From an uncultured Eubacteriales bacterium (GTDB taxonomy: Bacteria; Bacillota; Clostridia; Oscillospirales; Oscillospiraceae): a DNA stretch of 64,000 bases. A program made the position numbers and the translations under genes. Position 1 is the stretch's first letter, and each line of letters starts with the position of its first letter. The DNA is taken from the NCBI GenBank assembly GCA_900544765.1, contig UQWI01000001.1, forward strand, positions 62,001-126,000. Direction: 5' to 3'. Shown here piece after piece: positions 7,088-16,798 of this stretch. Under the pieces are notes generated by a model that saw only the letters and a program-made list of their open reading frames with translations, was not told the DNA's origin and made no database searches.

Positions 7088-8269
7088 GTGTGGACTAACC
7101 CAATCTTAAGTATAGCAATATACTTTCTGCTCTATGGAATAGGTTCTATCATTTCAAGGAAGACCAAGGGTATAGTTATTGAAGCTCTTTTTTTAAGCAT
7201 AATTTATGCATTAGGCTTCACCACCGGACTGTTACCTCAGGATGCACTCAACGGTACAGGTATTCCAGCCATGATGAATGCATTCGGTCTGATGCTTATA
7301 ATAACAAACTTAGGCACGTCAATTGAGTTAAAACGGTTTGTAGCGGAGTGGCGAACAGTGCTCATATGCCTTATAGGTCTGGTAGTGCTAGGCATAATGT
7401 TCTTCACATTGGGCTCCCTTCTCTTCGGCCGATACTATGCACTGAGCGCGTTTCCACCTATATCTGGTGGTGTTGTTGCAACAAGTCTTGTTGTCTCGGC
7501 AGCCGAGAATGCCGGAATGAACAGCTACGGCGCTTTTGCGTCCCTGCTTTGTTCGCTCCAATCCTTTGGCGCTGTACCGATAGCTTCGGTTCTTATGCGC
7601 AAATACTGTGACTATCTTGTTAAAGAAGAGAAGTATATTCCAGTGGCACAGGAAAAAGACGCAAAAAGCTGGCCTTCTTTAAAACTCATAAAGCGCTTTC
7701 CAGAAGCTCTATGTTCTGGGCCAATGATAACAACAAGGCTTTTACTCGTATGCATTGCAGGTACGGCGCTTGCAAACGCAACGGGAGGTGTGCTGCCGGC
7801 CGCAGTCATGGTGCTCATACTCGGTATAATCTTCACAGAAATAGGCTTTCTTGAAAAGCAAACTTTAGCACAAGCCGGATATATGGAATTCCTAATGCCA
7901 TGCTTGATAATGCTAATTCCCAACGGCTTTACTGGTTTGACACTGTCACAATTCTCTTCAATACTGCTCCCTTCTGTTTTCTTTGTTGTGTTTGGAGCAA
8001 TTAGTTTGGCTATTGGTGGAGTAATTGCCGGGAAGCTACTGAAGGTAGATTGGCGACTTGCCGCGTCGATATCTCTGTCAGCAATGTATGGCTACCCATT
8101 ATCTGAGGTAATTGCTCGTTCCATCGTATCACAATATGACTTACCCGAGAATGCTAAAGAGAACATGCTCGAACTAATTATGCCGCAGCTTATAATTGCA
8201 GGTTTCACCACCGTGACCGTCGCTTCTGTCGTAATAGCCGGTTTTGTAGTACCGCTTATTTTTATTTAA
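7088..8269 (+). CDS. Polytopic membrane protein, probable permease (family not recognised)
   Basis: A 393-residue integral membrane protein with about ten or eleven hydrophobic segments spread over its length and short hydrophilic loops, including a charged loop around residues 176-208. The glycine/serine-rich re-entrant-looking stretch FPPISGGVVATSLVVSAAENAG (about 121-142) and its rough repeat in the second half recall secondary transporters of the glutamate-symporter type, but no family signature is certain. It starts at GTG 7088 with GGAGG seven bases upstream. An amidohydrolase follows after 16 bases, so the pair probably imports and then hydrolyses a compound, or exports a product. Composition is A+T-rich compared with the flanks. 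The substrate is unknown. Confidence 0.75.
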   Translation: MWTNPILSIAIYFLLYGIGSIISRKTKGIVIEALFLSIIYALGFTTGLLPQDALNGTGIPAMMNAFGLMLIITNLGTSIELKRFVAEWRTVLICLIGLVVLGIMFFTLGSLLFGRYYALSAFPPISGGVVATSLVVSAAENAGMNSYGAFASLLCSLQSFGAVPIASVLMRKYCDYLVKEEKYIPVAQEKDAKSWPSLKLIKRFPEALCSGPMITTRLLLVCIAGTALANATGGVLPAAVMVLILGIIFTEIGFLEKQTLAQAGYMEFLMPCLIMLIPNGFTGLTLSQFSSILLPSVFFVVFGAISLAIGGVIAGKLLKVDWRLAASISLSAMYGYPLSEVIARSIVSQYDLPENAKENMLELIMPQLIIAGFTTVTVASVVIAGFVVPLIFI

Positions 8270-8285
8270 CATGGAGGTAATATCT

Positions 8286-9485
8286 ATGAAAAGGGTTTTC
8301 TTTGAAAACGCAAACATCGTCGACGTAATAAACAGGCAGATAATTTACGGAGGAATATATGTAGAAGATGGAATAATTTGCAGTCTAGGTGCTGATGCTA
8401 AATGTCCAGATGGTACCGAACGCATAGATATGGGCGGCAAAACGGTTCTTCCAGGATTGTTTAATGTGCATGCACATATCACTAGTCCGGACTCCGGCAT
8501 GGACGACCCACGCTATCTTCCAAGCTCCATGACTAGCCAACCCGGTATTATGTTGCTAGCAATTAAGCATTGTGAAGAAAATATACAAAGCGGGGTAACC
8601 TTTATACGTGATGTAGGCGGCCTTTTTGAAGTCGATATTGAGGCTATGCACGCAGTAAATAAAGGCGCCATAGTTGGGCCAGATATGCTAGTAAGCGGAC
8701 GCGCTATTGTGATAACCGGAGGACATGGATGGACTATACCCGGCATGACATACGAGGTAAACTGCGCTGACGAAGCTCGCAGAGCCGCAAGACTAAATAT
8801 TAGGGCCGGAGCAACCGCATTAAAGGTATGCGGCACAGGCGGCGTGGCGTCCCCTGGAGATCAGCCCGGCAGCGCTCAATTAACTGTTGAAGAAATGCAT
8901 GCTGTCTGTGAGGAGGGGCACAAGGCCGGATTAATAGTGGCATCTCATGCTCAGGGTACTCAGGGAATAAAGAACTCTATCCTTGCTGGTGTAGATTCTA
9001 TAGAACACGGATTTTACCTCGATGACGAATGTATTGAGCTCATGCTTGAACACAATGTCTGGTATGTTCCTACGCTCGTCACTGTACGGATGATTCTTGA
9101 ACGTGGCCCGGGAAAGATACCGGAGTTTATGATTGAAAAGTGCAAGTATGCCCATGAAGCACACCTCAAGTCATTTGAAAAAGCTCGCGCCGCAGGTGTA
9201 AAAATAGCCAGTGGCACAGATGCATCCGCCCCTTGCTGTCCACACTACGAATCCACAATGGAAGCCGTGGACATGGTTATGGCAGGAATGAGTCCTTGGG
9301 AAGCCTTATATGCGATCACTATGGAATCGGCGAAACTCTGCCGTGTAGATAAGCTTCTCGGAAGTATTGAGAAAGGTAAAAAGGCTCACTTCTCGGTTTT
9401 TGAAAAAAATCCTGCTGAGGACATAAAAGAAATATCCAAGAATGTCATGACTATAAAAAATGGCGAGATTGTTTGGAAAAAATAA
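8286..9485 (+). CDS. Metal-dependent amidohydrolase (imidazolonepropionase/prolidase-like)
   Basis: A 399-residue amidohydrolase-superfamily enzyme with a full binuclear-type metal site: HAH at 62-64, probable carboxylated lysine K180 in ALKVCGTGG, histidines H221 (ASHAQG) and H241 (IEHG), and D312 (SGTDA). These enzymes hydrolyse amide or ester bonds in cyclic amides, dipeptides or related compounds, usually in the cytoplasm; no signal peptide is present. The ATG at 8286 is preferred over the in-frame ATG at 8271 because GGAGGT precedes it at 7 bases. It follows the permease in a two-gene operon and ends at a strong terminator. The likely substrate is whatever the permease transports; the sequence does not identify it. 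Confidence 0.88.
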   Translation: MKRVFFENANIVDVINRQIIYGGIYVEDGIICSLGADAKCPDGTERIDMGGKTVLPGLFNVHAHITSPDSGMDDPRYLPSSMTSQPGIMLLAIKHCEENIQSGVTFIRDVGGLFEVDIEAMHAVNKGAIVGPDMLVSGRAIVITGGHGWTIPGMTYEVNCADEARRAARLNIRAGATALKVCGTGGVASPGDQPGSAQLTVEEMHAVCEEGHKAGLIVASHAQGTQGIKNSILAGVDSIEHGFYLDDECIELMLEHNVWYVPTLVTVRMILERGPGKIPEFMIEKCKYAHEAHLKSFEKARAAGVKIASGTDASAPCCPHYESTMEAVDMVMAGMSPWEALYAITMESAKLCRVDKLLGSIEKGKKAHFSVFEKNPAEDIKEISKNVMTIKNGEIVWKK

Positions 9486-9491
9486 AAAAGT

Positions 9492-9533
9492 AGTAGAACA
9501 AAACGGCAGCAAACGCTGCCGTTTTGTTCTACT
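9492..9533. terminator. Bidirectional intrinsic terminator
   Basis: A perfect 19-bp stem (9492-9510 with 9515-9533) and an AAAC loop, flanked by A-rich and T-rich runs. It separates the amidohydrolase operon from the convergent engB gene, whose stop codon touches the stem. Confidence 0.9.
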
Positions 9534-10120
9534 TATATAACCGCCGTTATCTCGCCGAGCAGCTCTCCCCTGCCCGTGCCATTTTCAGCCGAAAAGGCGA
9601 TAATTTTTGTCTCGTCAGGCAGCGCAAGCGTCTCGCGTATGAGCGCTATATTCGGCTCCACCGCGCTCTTCGACAGCTTGTCGCACTTGTTTGCGACGAC
9701 GACAAAGGGCATGCCCGAGCTCTTGAACCACTCGGACATGGTGACGTCGTCGCCCGTGGGCTTATGCCGGGCGTCGACTATGTGCACGCCCAGCGTTATG
9801 AGCCCGCTCTCGGCGAAAAACGCCTCCATCAGCGCGCCCCAGCGGTCGCGCTCAGCCTTGCTGACGGCGGCGTAGCCATATCCGGGAAGGTCCACGAAAT
9901 AGCACTTCCCGTCTACGTCGAAGTAGTTGACGTGTATGGTCTTTCCCGGCTGAGAGCCCACGCGCGCGAAGTTTTTTCGGTTGAGCAGCCGGTTTATAAC
10001 CGAGCTCTTGCCGACATTCGACTTGCCCGCGAACACTATTGACGGCCTGCCGTCGCGTATGAAGCCGGATTTGCTCGCCGCGCTCTTTACAAATTCCACA
10101 CGGTTTAGGTTTATCGCCAT
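9533..10120 (-). CDS. engB: Ribosome biogenesis GTP-binding protein EngB/YsxC
   Basis: A 195-residue small GTPase. G1 is GKSNVGKSS (32-40), the G3 region is DLPGYGYA, and G4 is NKCDK. EngB acts late in assembly of the 50S ribosomal subunit. It begins one base after the lon stop codon with an AGGA Shine-Dalgarno inside the end of lon. It is the last gene of the tig-clpP-clpX-lon-engB run, the same order as the lon-ysxC pair of Bacillus. Length and motifs are complete. Confidence 0.96.
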   Translation of the reverse strand: MAINLNRVEFVKSAASKSGFIRDGRPSIVFAGKSNVGKSSVINRLLNRKNFARVGSQPGKTIHVNYFDVDGKCYFVDLPGYGYAAVSKAERDRWGALMEAFFAESGLITLGVHIVDARHKPTGDDVTMSEWFKSSGMPFVVVANKCDKLSKSAVEPNIALIRETLALPDETKIIAFSAENGTGRGELLGEITAVI

Positions 10121-10121
10121 G

Positions 10122-12524
10122 TCACTGTCCTATTCTGGGGCTGTCAGCCTGGCCCTGAGGCGGCACCGACACGGCGTTGACCTGCTGCTCGACGGCAGCG
10201 CGGTTTAGCGCAACGTCGATAATGGCGTCCACATGGTCGGCTGTGACGAACTTCAGGCTGCGCCTGACCGTCTGGTCTATCTCTTCGAGGTCTGGCTCGT
10301 TGCCCGCGGGGATGATGACAGTGCTGACGCCCGTGCGCAGAGCGGCCATGGTTTTTTCCTTCAGGCCGCCTATTGGCAGGATACGCCCGCGCAGGGTAAT
10401 CTCGCCTGTCATAGCCAGGTCGCGCCGCACCGGGATACCCGTAAGAGCCGAGATTACGCCGATGCAGATGGTTATGCCGGCGCTCGGGCCGTCCTTAGGC
10501 ACGGCGCCCTCCGGGAAGTGGATGTGTATATCGCGGTTCTTATAGAATTCGGGGTCTATGCCGAGCTTGCCTGCGCGCGAGCGGATATAGGTGATAGCTG
10601 CCTTGCAGCTCTCCTTCATCACGTCGCCCAGGTTGCCTGTAAGCTCCAGCCTTCCGGAGCCCTCAACAACGCCGACCTCGACATCCAGCACCTCGCCGCC
10701 CACGCTGGTCCAGGCCAGGCCTCTCACCAGGCCGACTTCGTCGCGCGGATAGATGTGCTCCGGTTTATATTTCGCCGGGCCAAGCAGCTCTTCTAGCTTG
10801 CCTGCGCGCACGGTAAGGGATTTGTATTCGCCCTTTGCGATACCGGCCGCGCACTTGCGGCACAGCGCCGCAAGCTCACGCTCAAGCAGCCTGACGCCGC
10901 TCTCCCGCGTGTATAGGGTTATAATCTCGCGGATTGCGTCGTCGCTTACGCGCAGGCTGTTGCCGTTGAGGCCGTGGCGCTTGCGCTCTTTTGGCAGCAG
11001 GTGCTGCTTGGCTATCATAAGCTTCTCCTCGTCGGTGTAGCTGGAGAGCTCTATAACCTCCATGCGGTCGAGCAGCGGGCGCGGGATTGTGTCCGTCGTG
11101 TTGGCCGTGGTTATGAACAGCACGTTGGAGAGGTCGACGGGTATCTCCATGTAGTTGTCACGGAACTTGTCGTTCTGTTCCCCATCCAACGCCTCGAGCA
11201 GGGCGCTTGACGGGTCTCCCCTGTAGTCGCTGCCGAGCTTATCTATCTCGTCGAGCACCATTACGGGATTCATGCTCCCGGCCTGGATAATGCCGCTGAT
11301 GAGCCTGCCCGGCATGGAGCCGATATAGGTCTTGCGGTGGCCCCGAATCTCGGCCTCGTCGTGTACGCCGCCGAGTGCGACGTGAGAGAGCTTGCGGCCG
11401 GTGGCCCGGGCGATGCTCATTGCAATACTGGTCTTGCCGGTTCCCGGAGGTCCCACCAGGCAAAGTACGGTGCCGCGAATATTCGGGGCAAGCTTCCTGA
11501 CCGCCAAAAACTCGATTATGCGCTCCTTGACCTTCTCAAGGCCGTAGTGGTCCTCGTCGAGTATCTTTCTGGCCTTTTCGATGTCCAGCGTCTCCTTGGT
11601 GGTAGTGTTCCATGGCACTTCAAGGCAGGTGTCGAGATAGCCGCGTATCACGCTGGCCTCCGCGGAGCCGAAGGGCTGGCGCGAAAGGCGTGAGACCTCC
11701 TTGAGCAGCTTCTTCTCTACGTTCTCGGCAAGGTGCAGCTCACGGATGCGGCTGCGGTACTCGTCGAGCTCCTGCGGTGTGTCGTCCTCGCCCAGTTCGG
11801 ACTGTATCACCTTCATCTGCTCGCGGAGGTAATATTCGCGCTGGTTGCGGTTCATCTGCTCCTGCGTGCTTTCACTGATGTCGCGCTCTATGCCCTGAAG
11901 CGTTATTTCGCGCTGCACCAGCTGGCACAGCCGGGCAAGGCGGCGGCTCGGACGCAGCTCTTCCAGCAGCTGCTGCTTCTCCTCCGGCTTGAGATAGGTG
12001 TTCTGCGCCACGAAGTTCGAGATGTACTTCGGGTCAGTGTTCGCCATTATGCTGACCAGAGTCTCCTGCAGTAGGTTGTCGCTGGCCTGCAAATACTGGC
12101 TGTACAGGGACACGCAGCGGCGGCACAGGGCCTCTATCCTCACACTGGGCTTTTCCTCCACGTCCGGCAGCGGCTCCACCTCGGTGTAAAGGCAGGGCGA
12201 ATCCGTAATCATGCCCACTATGCGGCCGCGTCCTATACCCTCGACCATCACCCGGATTGTCTTTCCGCCCGGCTGCCTCAGCATCTGCCTTACGCGGCAT
12301 ACGGTGCCGATGTGGTAAATGTCGTCCAGGAAGGGGACGTCCTTGGCCAGGTCCTTCTGCGCGGTGAGGAAGATAATCTGGTCCTCGCTCATCGCCAGGT
12401 TCAAAGCTGCGGCGCTCATGGGCCGCTCTACATCGAAGTTCAGGAGCATTCCGGGGAATACGGCGAGGCCACGCAGCGGCAATACCGGCATGGCGCGCTG
12501 AACCTTGAATTCGTATTCGCTCAT
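10122..12524 (-). CDS. lon: ATP-dependent Lon protease
   Basis: An 800-residue LonA-type protease. The N-terminal LAN substrate-binding domain (residues about 10-205) is followed by a helical region and the AAA+ module with Walker A GPPGTGKTS around residue 355 and Walker B VMVLDEIDKL. The C-terminal S16 protease domain has the catalytic serine in DGPSAG and the catalytic lysine in GGLKEK. Lon forms a cytoplasmic hexamer that degrades damaged and regulatory proteins. The ATG at 12524 follows AAAGGAG. It lies between clpX and engB; a hairpin in the clpX-lon gap may modulate read-through. Confidence 0.97.
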   Translation of the reverse strand: MSEYEFKVQRAMPVLPLRGLAVFPGMLLNFDVERPMSAAALNLAMSEDQIIFLTAQKDLAKDVPFLDDIYHIGTVCRVRQMLRQPGGKTIRVMVEGIGRGRIVGMITDSPCLYTEVEPLPDVEEKPSVRIEALCRRCVSLYSQYLQASDNLLQETLVSIMANTDPKYISNFVAQNTYLKPEEKQQLLEELRPSRRLARLCQLVQREITLQGIERDISESTQEQMNRNQREYYLREQMKVIQSELGEDDTPQELDEYRSRIRELHLAENVEKKLLKEVSRLSRQPFGSAEASVIRGYLDTCLEVPWNTTTKETLDIEKARKILDEDHYGLEKVKERIIEFLAVRKLAPNIRGTVLCLVGPPGTGKTSIAMSIARATGRKLSHVALGGVHDEAEIRGHRKTYIGSMPGRLISGIIQAGSMNPVMVLDEIDKLGSDYRGDPSSALLEALDGEQNDKFRDNYMEIPVDLSNVLFITTANTTDTIPRPLLDRMEVIELSSYTDEEKLMIAKQHLLPKERKRHGLNGNSLRVSDDAIREIITLYTRESGVRLLERELAALCRKCAAGIAKGEYKSLTVRAGKLEELLGPAKYKPEHIYPRDEVGLVRGLAWTSVGGEVLDVEVGVVEGSGRLELTGNLGDVMKESCKAAITYIRSRAGKLGIDPEFYKNRDIHIHFPEGAVPKDGPSAGITICIGVISALTGIPVRRDLAMTGEITLRGRILPIGGLKEKTMAALRTGVSTVIIPAGNEPDLEEIDQTVRRSLKFVTADHVDAIIDVALNRAAVEQQVNAVSVPPQGQADSPRIGQ

Positions 12525-12557
12525 ATTGCACTCCTTTCTGTCAATCGCTTATACGCG

Positions 12558-12586
12558 CATGGGGACGGATGACTCCGTCCCCCATG
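12558..12586. other. GC-rich hairpin between clpX and lon
   Basis: CATGGGGACGGA (12558-12569) pairs with TCCGTCCCCCATG (12574-12586) with one bulged base and a 4-base loop. No U-tract follows on the minus strand, so it looks more like an mRNA processing or stability element, or a partial attenuator, than a full terminator. Confidence 0.5.
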
Positions 12587-12601
12587 TTAATGCAGTCTTT
12601 A

Positions 12602-13885
12602 TCACGAGGCGCTCTCTCCGGCCTCGCCCTTGTGTATGACCAGGGGCTCGGTGCCGTTCTCCACGCACTCTGTTGTGATTACTATTTTGGCTATGCTCGG
12701 GTCCGAAGGCACCTTATACATTATGCCCGTCATGACCTTTTCCATTACGCTGCGCAGACCGCGGGCGCCAATCTTCATGGCTATGGCCTTGTCGGCTATG
12801 GCCTCGAGCGCAGCGGGCTCAAACTCCAGCTCCACGCCGTCGTACTTCATCAGGGTCTGGTACTGGCGCGTGAGAGCATTCTTGGGCTCGGTCAGGATGC
12901 GGACCAGGTCGTCACGCTTGAGCGACTGCAGGCTTGTGATGACCGGAAGACGGCCTATGAGCTCGGGTATGATGCCGAACTTGAGCAGGTCGTGGCTCTG
13001 CACCTGGCTCATGAGCTCGCCCACGTCGCGCTCCGCAGCGCTCTTTATATCCGCTCCGAAGCCCAGGCTCTTACGGTCGGTGCGGCGCTCAATTATCTTG
13101 TCGAGGCCGTCAAAGGCGCCGCCGCAGATGAAGAGAATGTTCTTCGTGTCGACGTGTATGAACTCCTGATGCGGGTGCTTGCGTCCGCCCTGCGGCGGTA
13201 CGGAGGCCACCGTGCCCTCGAGCAGCTTGAGCAGCGCCTGCTGTACGCCCTCGCCGGAGACGTCTCGGGTTATGGACGTATTCTCGCTCTTGCGCGCAAT
13301 CTTGTCTATCTCGTCGACGTAGATTATGCCGTGCTCGGCGCGCTCCACGTCGAAGTCGGCGGCCTGGAGGAGCTTGAGAAGGATATTCTCAACGTCCTCG
13401 CCGACATAGCCGGCCTCGGTAAGCGTGGTGGCGTCGGCTATGGCAAACGGCACCTCGAGCATTTTTGCCAGCGTCTGGGCGAACAGCGTCTTGCCGGAGC
13501 CGGTGGGGCCTATGAGCAGTATATTGCTCTTCTGCAGCTCCACATTGCTGCTGTCCAGATGCGAAATGCGCTTGTAGTGGTTATACACTGCTACGCTCAA
13601 CGTTACCTTAGCGTCCTCCTGCCCAATGATATAGTCATCCAGCCAGGAGCGTATCTCCGCCGGCTTGGGCAGCCTGCTGAGCGCTGCGCCGGAATTGGAC
13701 GCGGGCTTGGGCTGCACCGGCATAACCTCCCGCGCATTGCTCGGGTCGCGCAGTATTTCCACGCAGAACTTGACGCAGTCCTCACAAATGTAGGCCCCGT
13801 TGCCCGCAATGAGACGCTTTACCTGATACTGCGGCCTGCCGCAGAACGAGCAGCGCAGTTCACCAAAGTTGTCTGATTTTGCCAT
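12602..13885 (-). CDS. clpX: ATP-dependent Clp protease ATP-binding subunit ClpX
   Basis: A 427-residue AAA+ unfoldase. The N-terminal zinc-binding domain has C12, C15, C34 and C37. Walker A GPTGSGKT is at 126-133 and Walker B is [11 protein letters not shown]. The ClpP-docking loop (IGF type) appears as FGI in the segment [13 protein letters not shown], and sensor-2 residues follow. ClpX recognises tagged substrates and threads them into ClpP. It begins behind AGAGGTG, 36 bases after clpP, in the conserved tig-clpP-clpX order. Confidence 0.97.
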   Translation of the reverse strand: MAKSDNFGELRCSFCGRPQYQVKRLIAGNGAYICEDCVKFCVEILRDPSNAREVMPVQPKPASNSGAALSRLPKPAEIRSWLDDYIIGQEDAKVTLSVAVYNHYKRISHLDSSNVELQKSNILLIGPTGSGKTLFAQTLAKMLEVPFAIADATTLTEAGYVGEDVENILLKLLQAADFDVERAEHGIIYVDEIDKIARKSENTSITRDVSGEGVQQALLKLLEGTVASVPPQGGRKHPHQEFIHVDTKNILFICGGAFDGLDKIIERRTDRKSLGFGADIKSAAERDVGELMSQVQSHDLLKFGIIPELIGRLPVITSLQSLKRDDLVRILTEPKNALTRQYQTLMKYDGVELEFEPAALEAIADKAIAMKIGARGLRSVMEKVMTGIMYKVPSDPSIAKIVITTECVENGTEPLVIHKGEAGESAS

Positions 13886-13921
13886 TTTTCACCTCTTGCG
13901 CGGCTCGCGCCGCGTTTTTGG

Positions 13922-14503
13922 TCAACGCTTGTAGATGACCTTATCAATGAGGCCGTACTTCATGGCCTCCTCAGCGGGCATGAAGTTGTCACGCTCCGTG
14001 TCGATGGCAATCTGCTCTATGCTCTTGCCGGTGTTCTCGGCGAGGATGCGGTTGAGCTTTTCGCGCGTGCGGAGCATCCACTCGGCCTGGATTTTTATAT
14101 CGCTGGCCTGGCCCTTCGTGCCGCCGGAAGGCTGGTGTATCATTATCTCGGCATTGGGCAGAGCGAGGCGCTTGCCCTTCGTCCCGGCCGCAAGCAGGAA
14201 GGCGCCCATGCTGGCGGCCATTCCGACGCAGATGGTGGACACATCGCACTTGATATACTGCATAGTGTCGTAGATGGCCATGCCGTCGGTGACGGAACCG
14301 CCGGGGCTGTTTATATAGAACTGGATGTCCTTGTCCGGGTCCTGCGCCTCGAGGTAGAGCAGCTGCGCCACTATGAGGCTGGCGGTGGTGGAATTGACTT
14401 CCTCGCTCAGCATTACGATGCGGTCGTTCAGCAGGCGGGAAAAAATGTCGTAGGAGCGCTCTCCGCGAGAGGTCTGCTCCACTACATACGGTACCAAACT
14501 CAT
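13922..14503 (-). CDS. clpP: ATP-dependent Clp protease proteolytic subunit
   Basis: A 193-residue serine peptidase with the catalytic serine S98 in GMAASMG, the histidine H123 in MIHQP, and the aspartate in the TERDNFM segment near residue 172. ClpP forms a 14-subunit degradation chamber used by ClpX. The ATG at 14501-14503 (protein MSLVPYV) is chosen over an upstream in-frame codon because an AGGAGG Shine-Dalgarno is ideally placed. It lies between tig and clpX. Confidence 0.97.
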   Translation of the reverse strand: MSLVPYVVEQTSRGERSYDIFSRLLNDRIVMLSEEVNSTTASLIVAQLLYLEAQDPDKDIQFYINSPGGSVTDGMAIYDTMQYIKCDVSTICVGMAASMGAFLLAAGTKGKRLALPNAEIMIHQPSGGTKGQASDIKIQAEWMLRTREKLNRILAENTGKSIEQIAIDTERDNFMPAEEAMKYGLIDKVIYKR

Positions 14504-14580
14504 TTTATATTCCTCCTTGGTTAATATACGATAGAGAATGACCAAATGAGCTTAACCGTTTTGGAGGTAATTCAGTCGCC

Positions 14581-15924
14581 TTACTCCTGTTCGCTGCTCT
14601 CTTCGGCGGGAGCGGTCTCTTCGGCGGCGGCCTCCTCGGCCGGCTTGGGCTCGGTCTTAACGGCGCTCGAGTACATGACGTCGGCGGCCTTGCGGCGGAC
14701 GATGTCCTGGGTCATCAGCGTCTCGTCAATCATATCCTTTATTTTCTCGGCGTCCTTGCCATAATCAGAGGCGAGCTTGTCGTAGAACTCCTTCTTGTCC
14801 TCGTCGGTGGCTTCGATGTTCTCAGCCTTGACAACGGCGTCAAGCAGCAGGTCCGCCTTGACCTGATTCTCGGCGGCGGGACGCATCATGGCCGCGAAGG
14901 CATCCTCGGTCAGGCCGAGGCTCTTGATGAGGTCGGCGCGGTTCATGCCGCGGGCGCCCATGCTGTCGGCGTAGTTCATGAGGAACTCGTCGGTTTTTTC
15001 GGTAATCATGCTCTCGGGCACGGTCACGGTCATGTTCTCGATGGCCTTGGCGACGACAGCGTTCTTGAAGTCGGCCTCGGCGGCCTCGGTCTTGCGCTGC
15101 AGGGTCTTGGCCTTCAAATCGGCCTTGTACTCCTCGAGGGTGTCGAATTCGCTGATGTCCTTGGCGAACTCGTCGTCGAGCTCAGGCAGCTGCGGCTCGC
15201 GCACAGTGTGGACCTTGACCTTGAAGGTGGCGTCCTTGCCGGCGAGCTCGGGGGTGTACTGCTCGGGGAAGGTGACGTGAACCTCTCCGTCCTTCTCAGC
15301 CTCCATGCCGACGAGCTGATCCTCGAAGCCGGGGATGAACATTCCGGAGCCTATCTCGAGGGTGTAATTCTCGGCCTTGCCGCCGTCAAAGGGCACACCG
15401 TCCACAAAGCCCTCGAAGTCGAACACGACGGTGTCGCCGTTCTGCACGGGGCGTTCCACGTCGATGTAGCGGGCGTTGCGCTTGCGGGTATCCTCAATCT
15501 GGCCGTCTATCTCCTCGTCGGTAACGAAGGGCTCGGCATAGGGAGCCTCGATGCCCTTGTAGTCGCCGAGAGTGACCACGGGGTACAGGTCGGTGGTGAA
15601 GGTGATGGTGCAGACCTTGTTCTCATCGACGTTGTAGTCGGCTATGGACGGATTGCCCACGGTCTGAAGGGACTCCTCCTTGACGGCGTAGTCGAAGGCC
15701 TCGGGGGCGAGCTCCTGGACGGCCTCATCGTGGAAGATGTCGGCGCCGTACATGCCCTCGATTACCACGCGGGGGGCCTTGCCCTTGCGGAAGCCGGCGA
15801 CATATATGCTGTTCTTGAGCTTCTTATAGGCGGTATTTACAGCCTTCTCAAAGGAGTCGGCGTCAACTTCCACCTGGAAGATTGCGGTGTTGTTGTCTTT
15901 CTTTTCTACGTTCTTGACGACCAT
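14581..15924 (-). CDS. tig: Trigger factor
   Basis: A 447-residue ribosome-associated chaperone. The N-terminal ribosome-binding domain includes the GFRKGKAPR signature (around residues 43-51). An FKBP-type peptidyl-prolyl isomerase domain (about 155-240) and a long helical C-terminal domain with an acidic, alanine/glutamate-rich tail follow. It binds near the exit tunnel and shields nascent chains. It is the promoter-proximal gene of the tig-clpP-clpX-lon-engB unit, with GGAGGA nine bases before the ATG and a good sigma-A promoter upstream. Confidence 0.97.
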   Translation of the reverse strand: MVVKNVEKKDNNTAIFQVEVDADSFEKAVNTAYKKLKNSIYVAGFRKGKAPRVVIEGMYGADIFHDEAVQELAPEAFDYAVKEESLQTVGNPSIADYNVDENKVCTITFTTDLYPVVTLGDYKGIEAPYAEPFVTDEEIDGQIEDTRKRNARYIDVERPVQNGDTVVFDFEGFVDGVPFDGGKAENYTLEIGSGMFIPGFEDQLVGMEAEKDGEVHVTFPEQYTPELAGKDATFKVKVHTVREPQLPELDDEFAKDISEFDTLEEYKADLKAKTLQRKTEAAEADFKNAVVAKAIENMTVTVPESMITEKTDEFLMNYADSMGARGMNRADLIKSLGLTEDAFAAMMRPAAENQVKADLLLDAVVKAENIEATDEDKKEFYDKLASDYGKDAEKIKDMIDETLMTQDIVRRKAADVMYSSAVKTEPKPAEEAAAEETAPAEESSEQE

Positions 15925-15987
15925 GGGGTGGATTCCTCCTAAATCTTTATCGGTGAAAAATAATTAACTTGCAAATTTACGCGGGTT

Positions 15988-16016
15988 ATTATAGCAGATT
16001 GCGCAAATAAAAGCAA
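15988..16016 (-). promoter_or_regulatory. Sigma-A promoter of tig
   Basis: On the minus strand TTGCTT (16011-16016) and a consensus TATAAT (15988-15993) have a 17-base spacer, 64 bases upstream of the tig start. It probably drives the whole quality-control operon. No CIRCE or CtsR-like repeat was recognised. Confidence 0.75.
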
Positions 16017-16026
16017 TGGCAAACTG

Positions 16027-16716
16027 TTAATCCCTGACCCTAATTGGGGCAAAATTGACGTGGTCGGCGCTTACGAGCCGGAACTGCACCCCGTTTTTGA
16101 CTCCCTGGAAGGCGGCGGCGCAGCCTTTGCTGTGTATGTGGCCGTAATAGCACTCACGCACTCCGTACTTTTCTAACATTTCCAAAATCTCCGGGCACTC
16201 GTAATTCATGTACTTCGGCGGATAGTGCAGAAACACCAGCTTCTCTCTGTCTCCCGCAGCCTTCAGGCTGGCCTCAAGCCGACCTATTTCACGGAGCATA
16301 ATCTTCTTGTCGTGCTCGACTGAGCGCTCCTCCTCGTAGAACCAGCCTCGGGTGCCGCACAGAGCCGTTTCGCCGTATAGGCAGCAGTTATTATATAGTA
16401 TATCAATCGTGTCAATACCGTTCTCGGCGAAGAAGCGCCGGGCCTTCGTCGCAGTGCTCCACCAGTAGTCGTGATTGCCCTTGAGCACCACCTTTCTGCC
16501 GGGCAGCCGGTCTATGAACAGGAAGTCGTCGCGCGCGCCCTCAAGCGACATGCCCCAGCTCAAATCCCCGCAGAGCACGGTTACGTCTTCGTCCCTGAGC
16601 TGCGAGAAGCCTTCCAGCAGCTTGTCAACGTAATTTGTCCAGCGACCTCCGAACACATCCATCGGCTTGTCACAGCCGAGAGAGAGGTGGAGATCGCCGA
16701 TAGCATACAGCGCCAA
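16027..16716 (-). CDS. Calcineurin-like metallophosphoesterase
   Basis: A 229-residue protein with the metal-binding motifs of the family in order: GDLHLS (residues 7-12), GDLSWG, GNHDYWW, and GHIHSKG near the C terminus. Such enzymes hydrolyse phosphomonoesters or phosphodiesters with two metal ions; the substrate of this YkuE/YmdB-like clade is not known. The start is TTG at 16714-16716, with GGAGGT five bases upstream; no better ATG exists. It stands alone upstream of tig on the same strand and may have its own promoter. Confidence 0.88.
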   Translation of the reverse strand: MALYAIGDLHLSLGCDKPMDVFGGRWTNYVDKLLEGFSQLRDEDVTVLCGDLSWGMSLEGARDDFLFIDRLPGRKVVLKGNHDYWWSTATKARRFFAENGIDTIDILYNNCCLYGETALCGTRGWFYEEERSVEHDKKIMLREIGRLEASLKAAGDREKLVFLHYPPKYMNYECPEILEMLEKYGVRECYYGHIHSKGCAAAFQGVKNGVQFRLVSADHVNFAPIRVRD

Positions 16717-16798
16717 AGAGCACCTCCGAATAATTCAGCAGTTTCCTGCGGATAATAAGCTTGGGCAGAGCCCAAATAATCTCACTGGAGGCATAGAT

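Noticed and set aside
12558-12586. Hairpin between clpX and lon considered as a heat-shock operator such as CIRCE.
   Set aside because: Its sequence does not resemble TTAGCACTC-type CIRCE or CtsR heptad repeats, and it is not next to a promoter.
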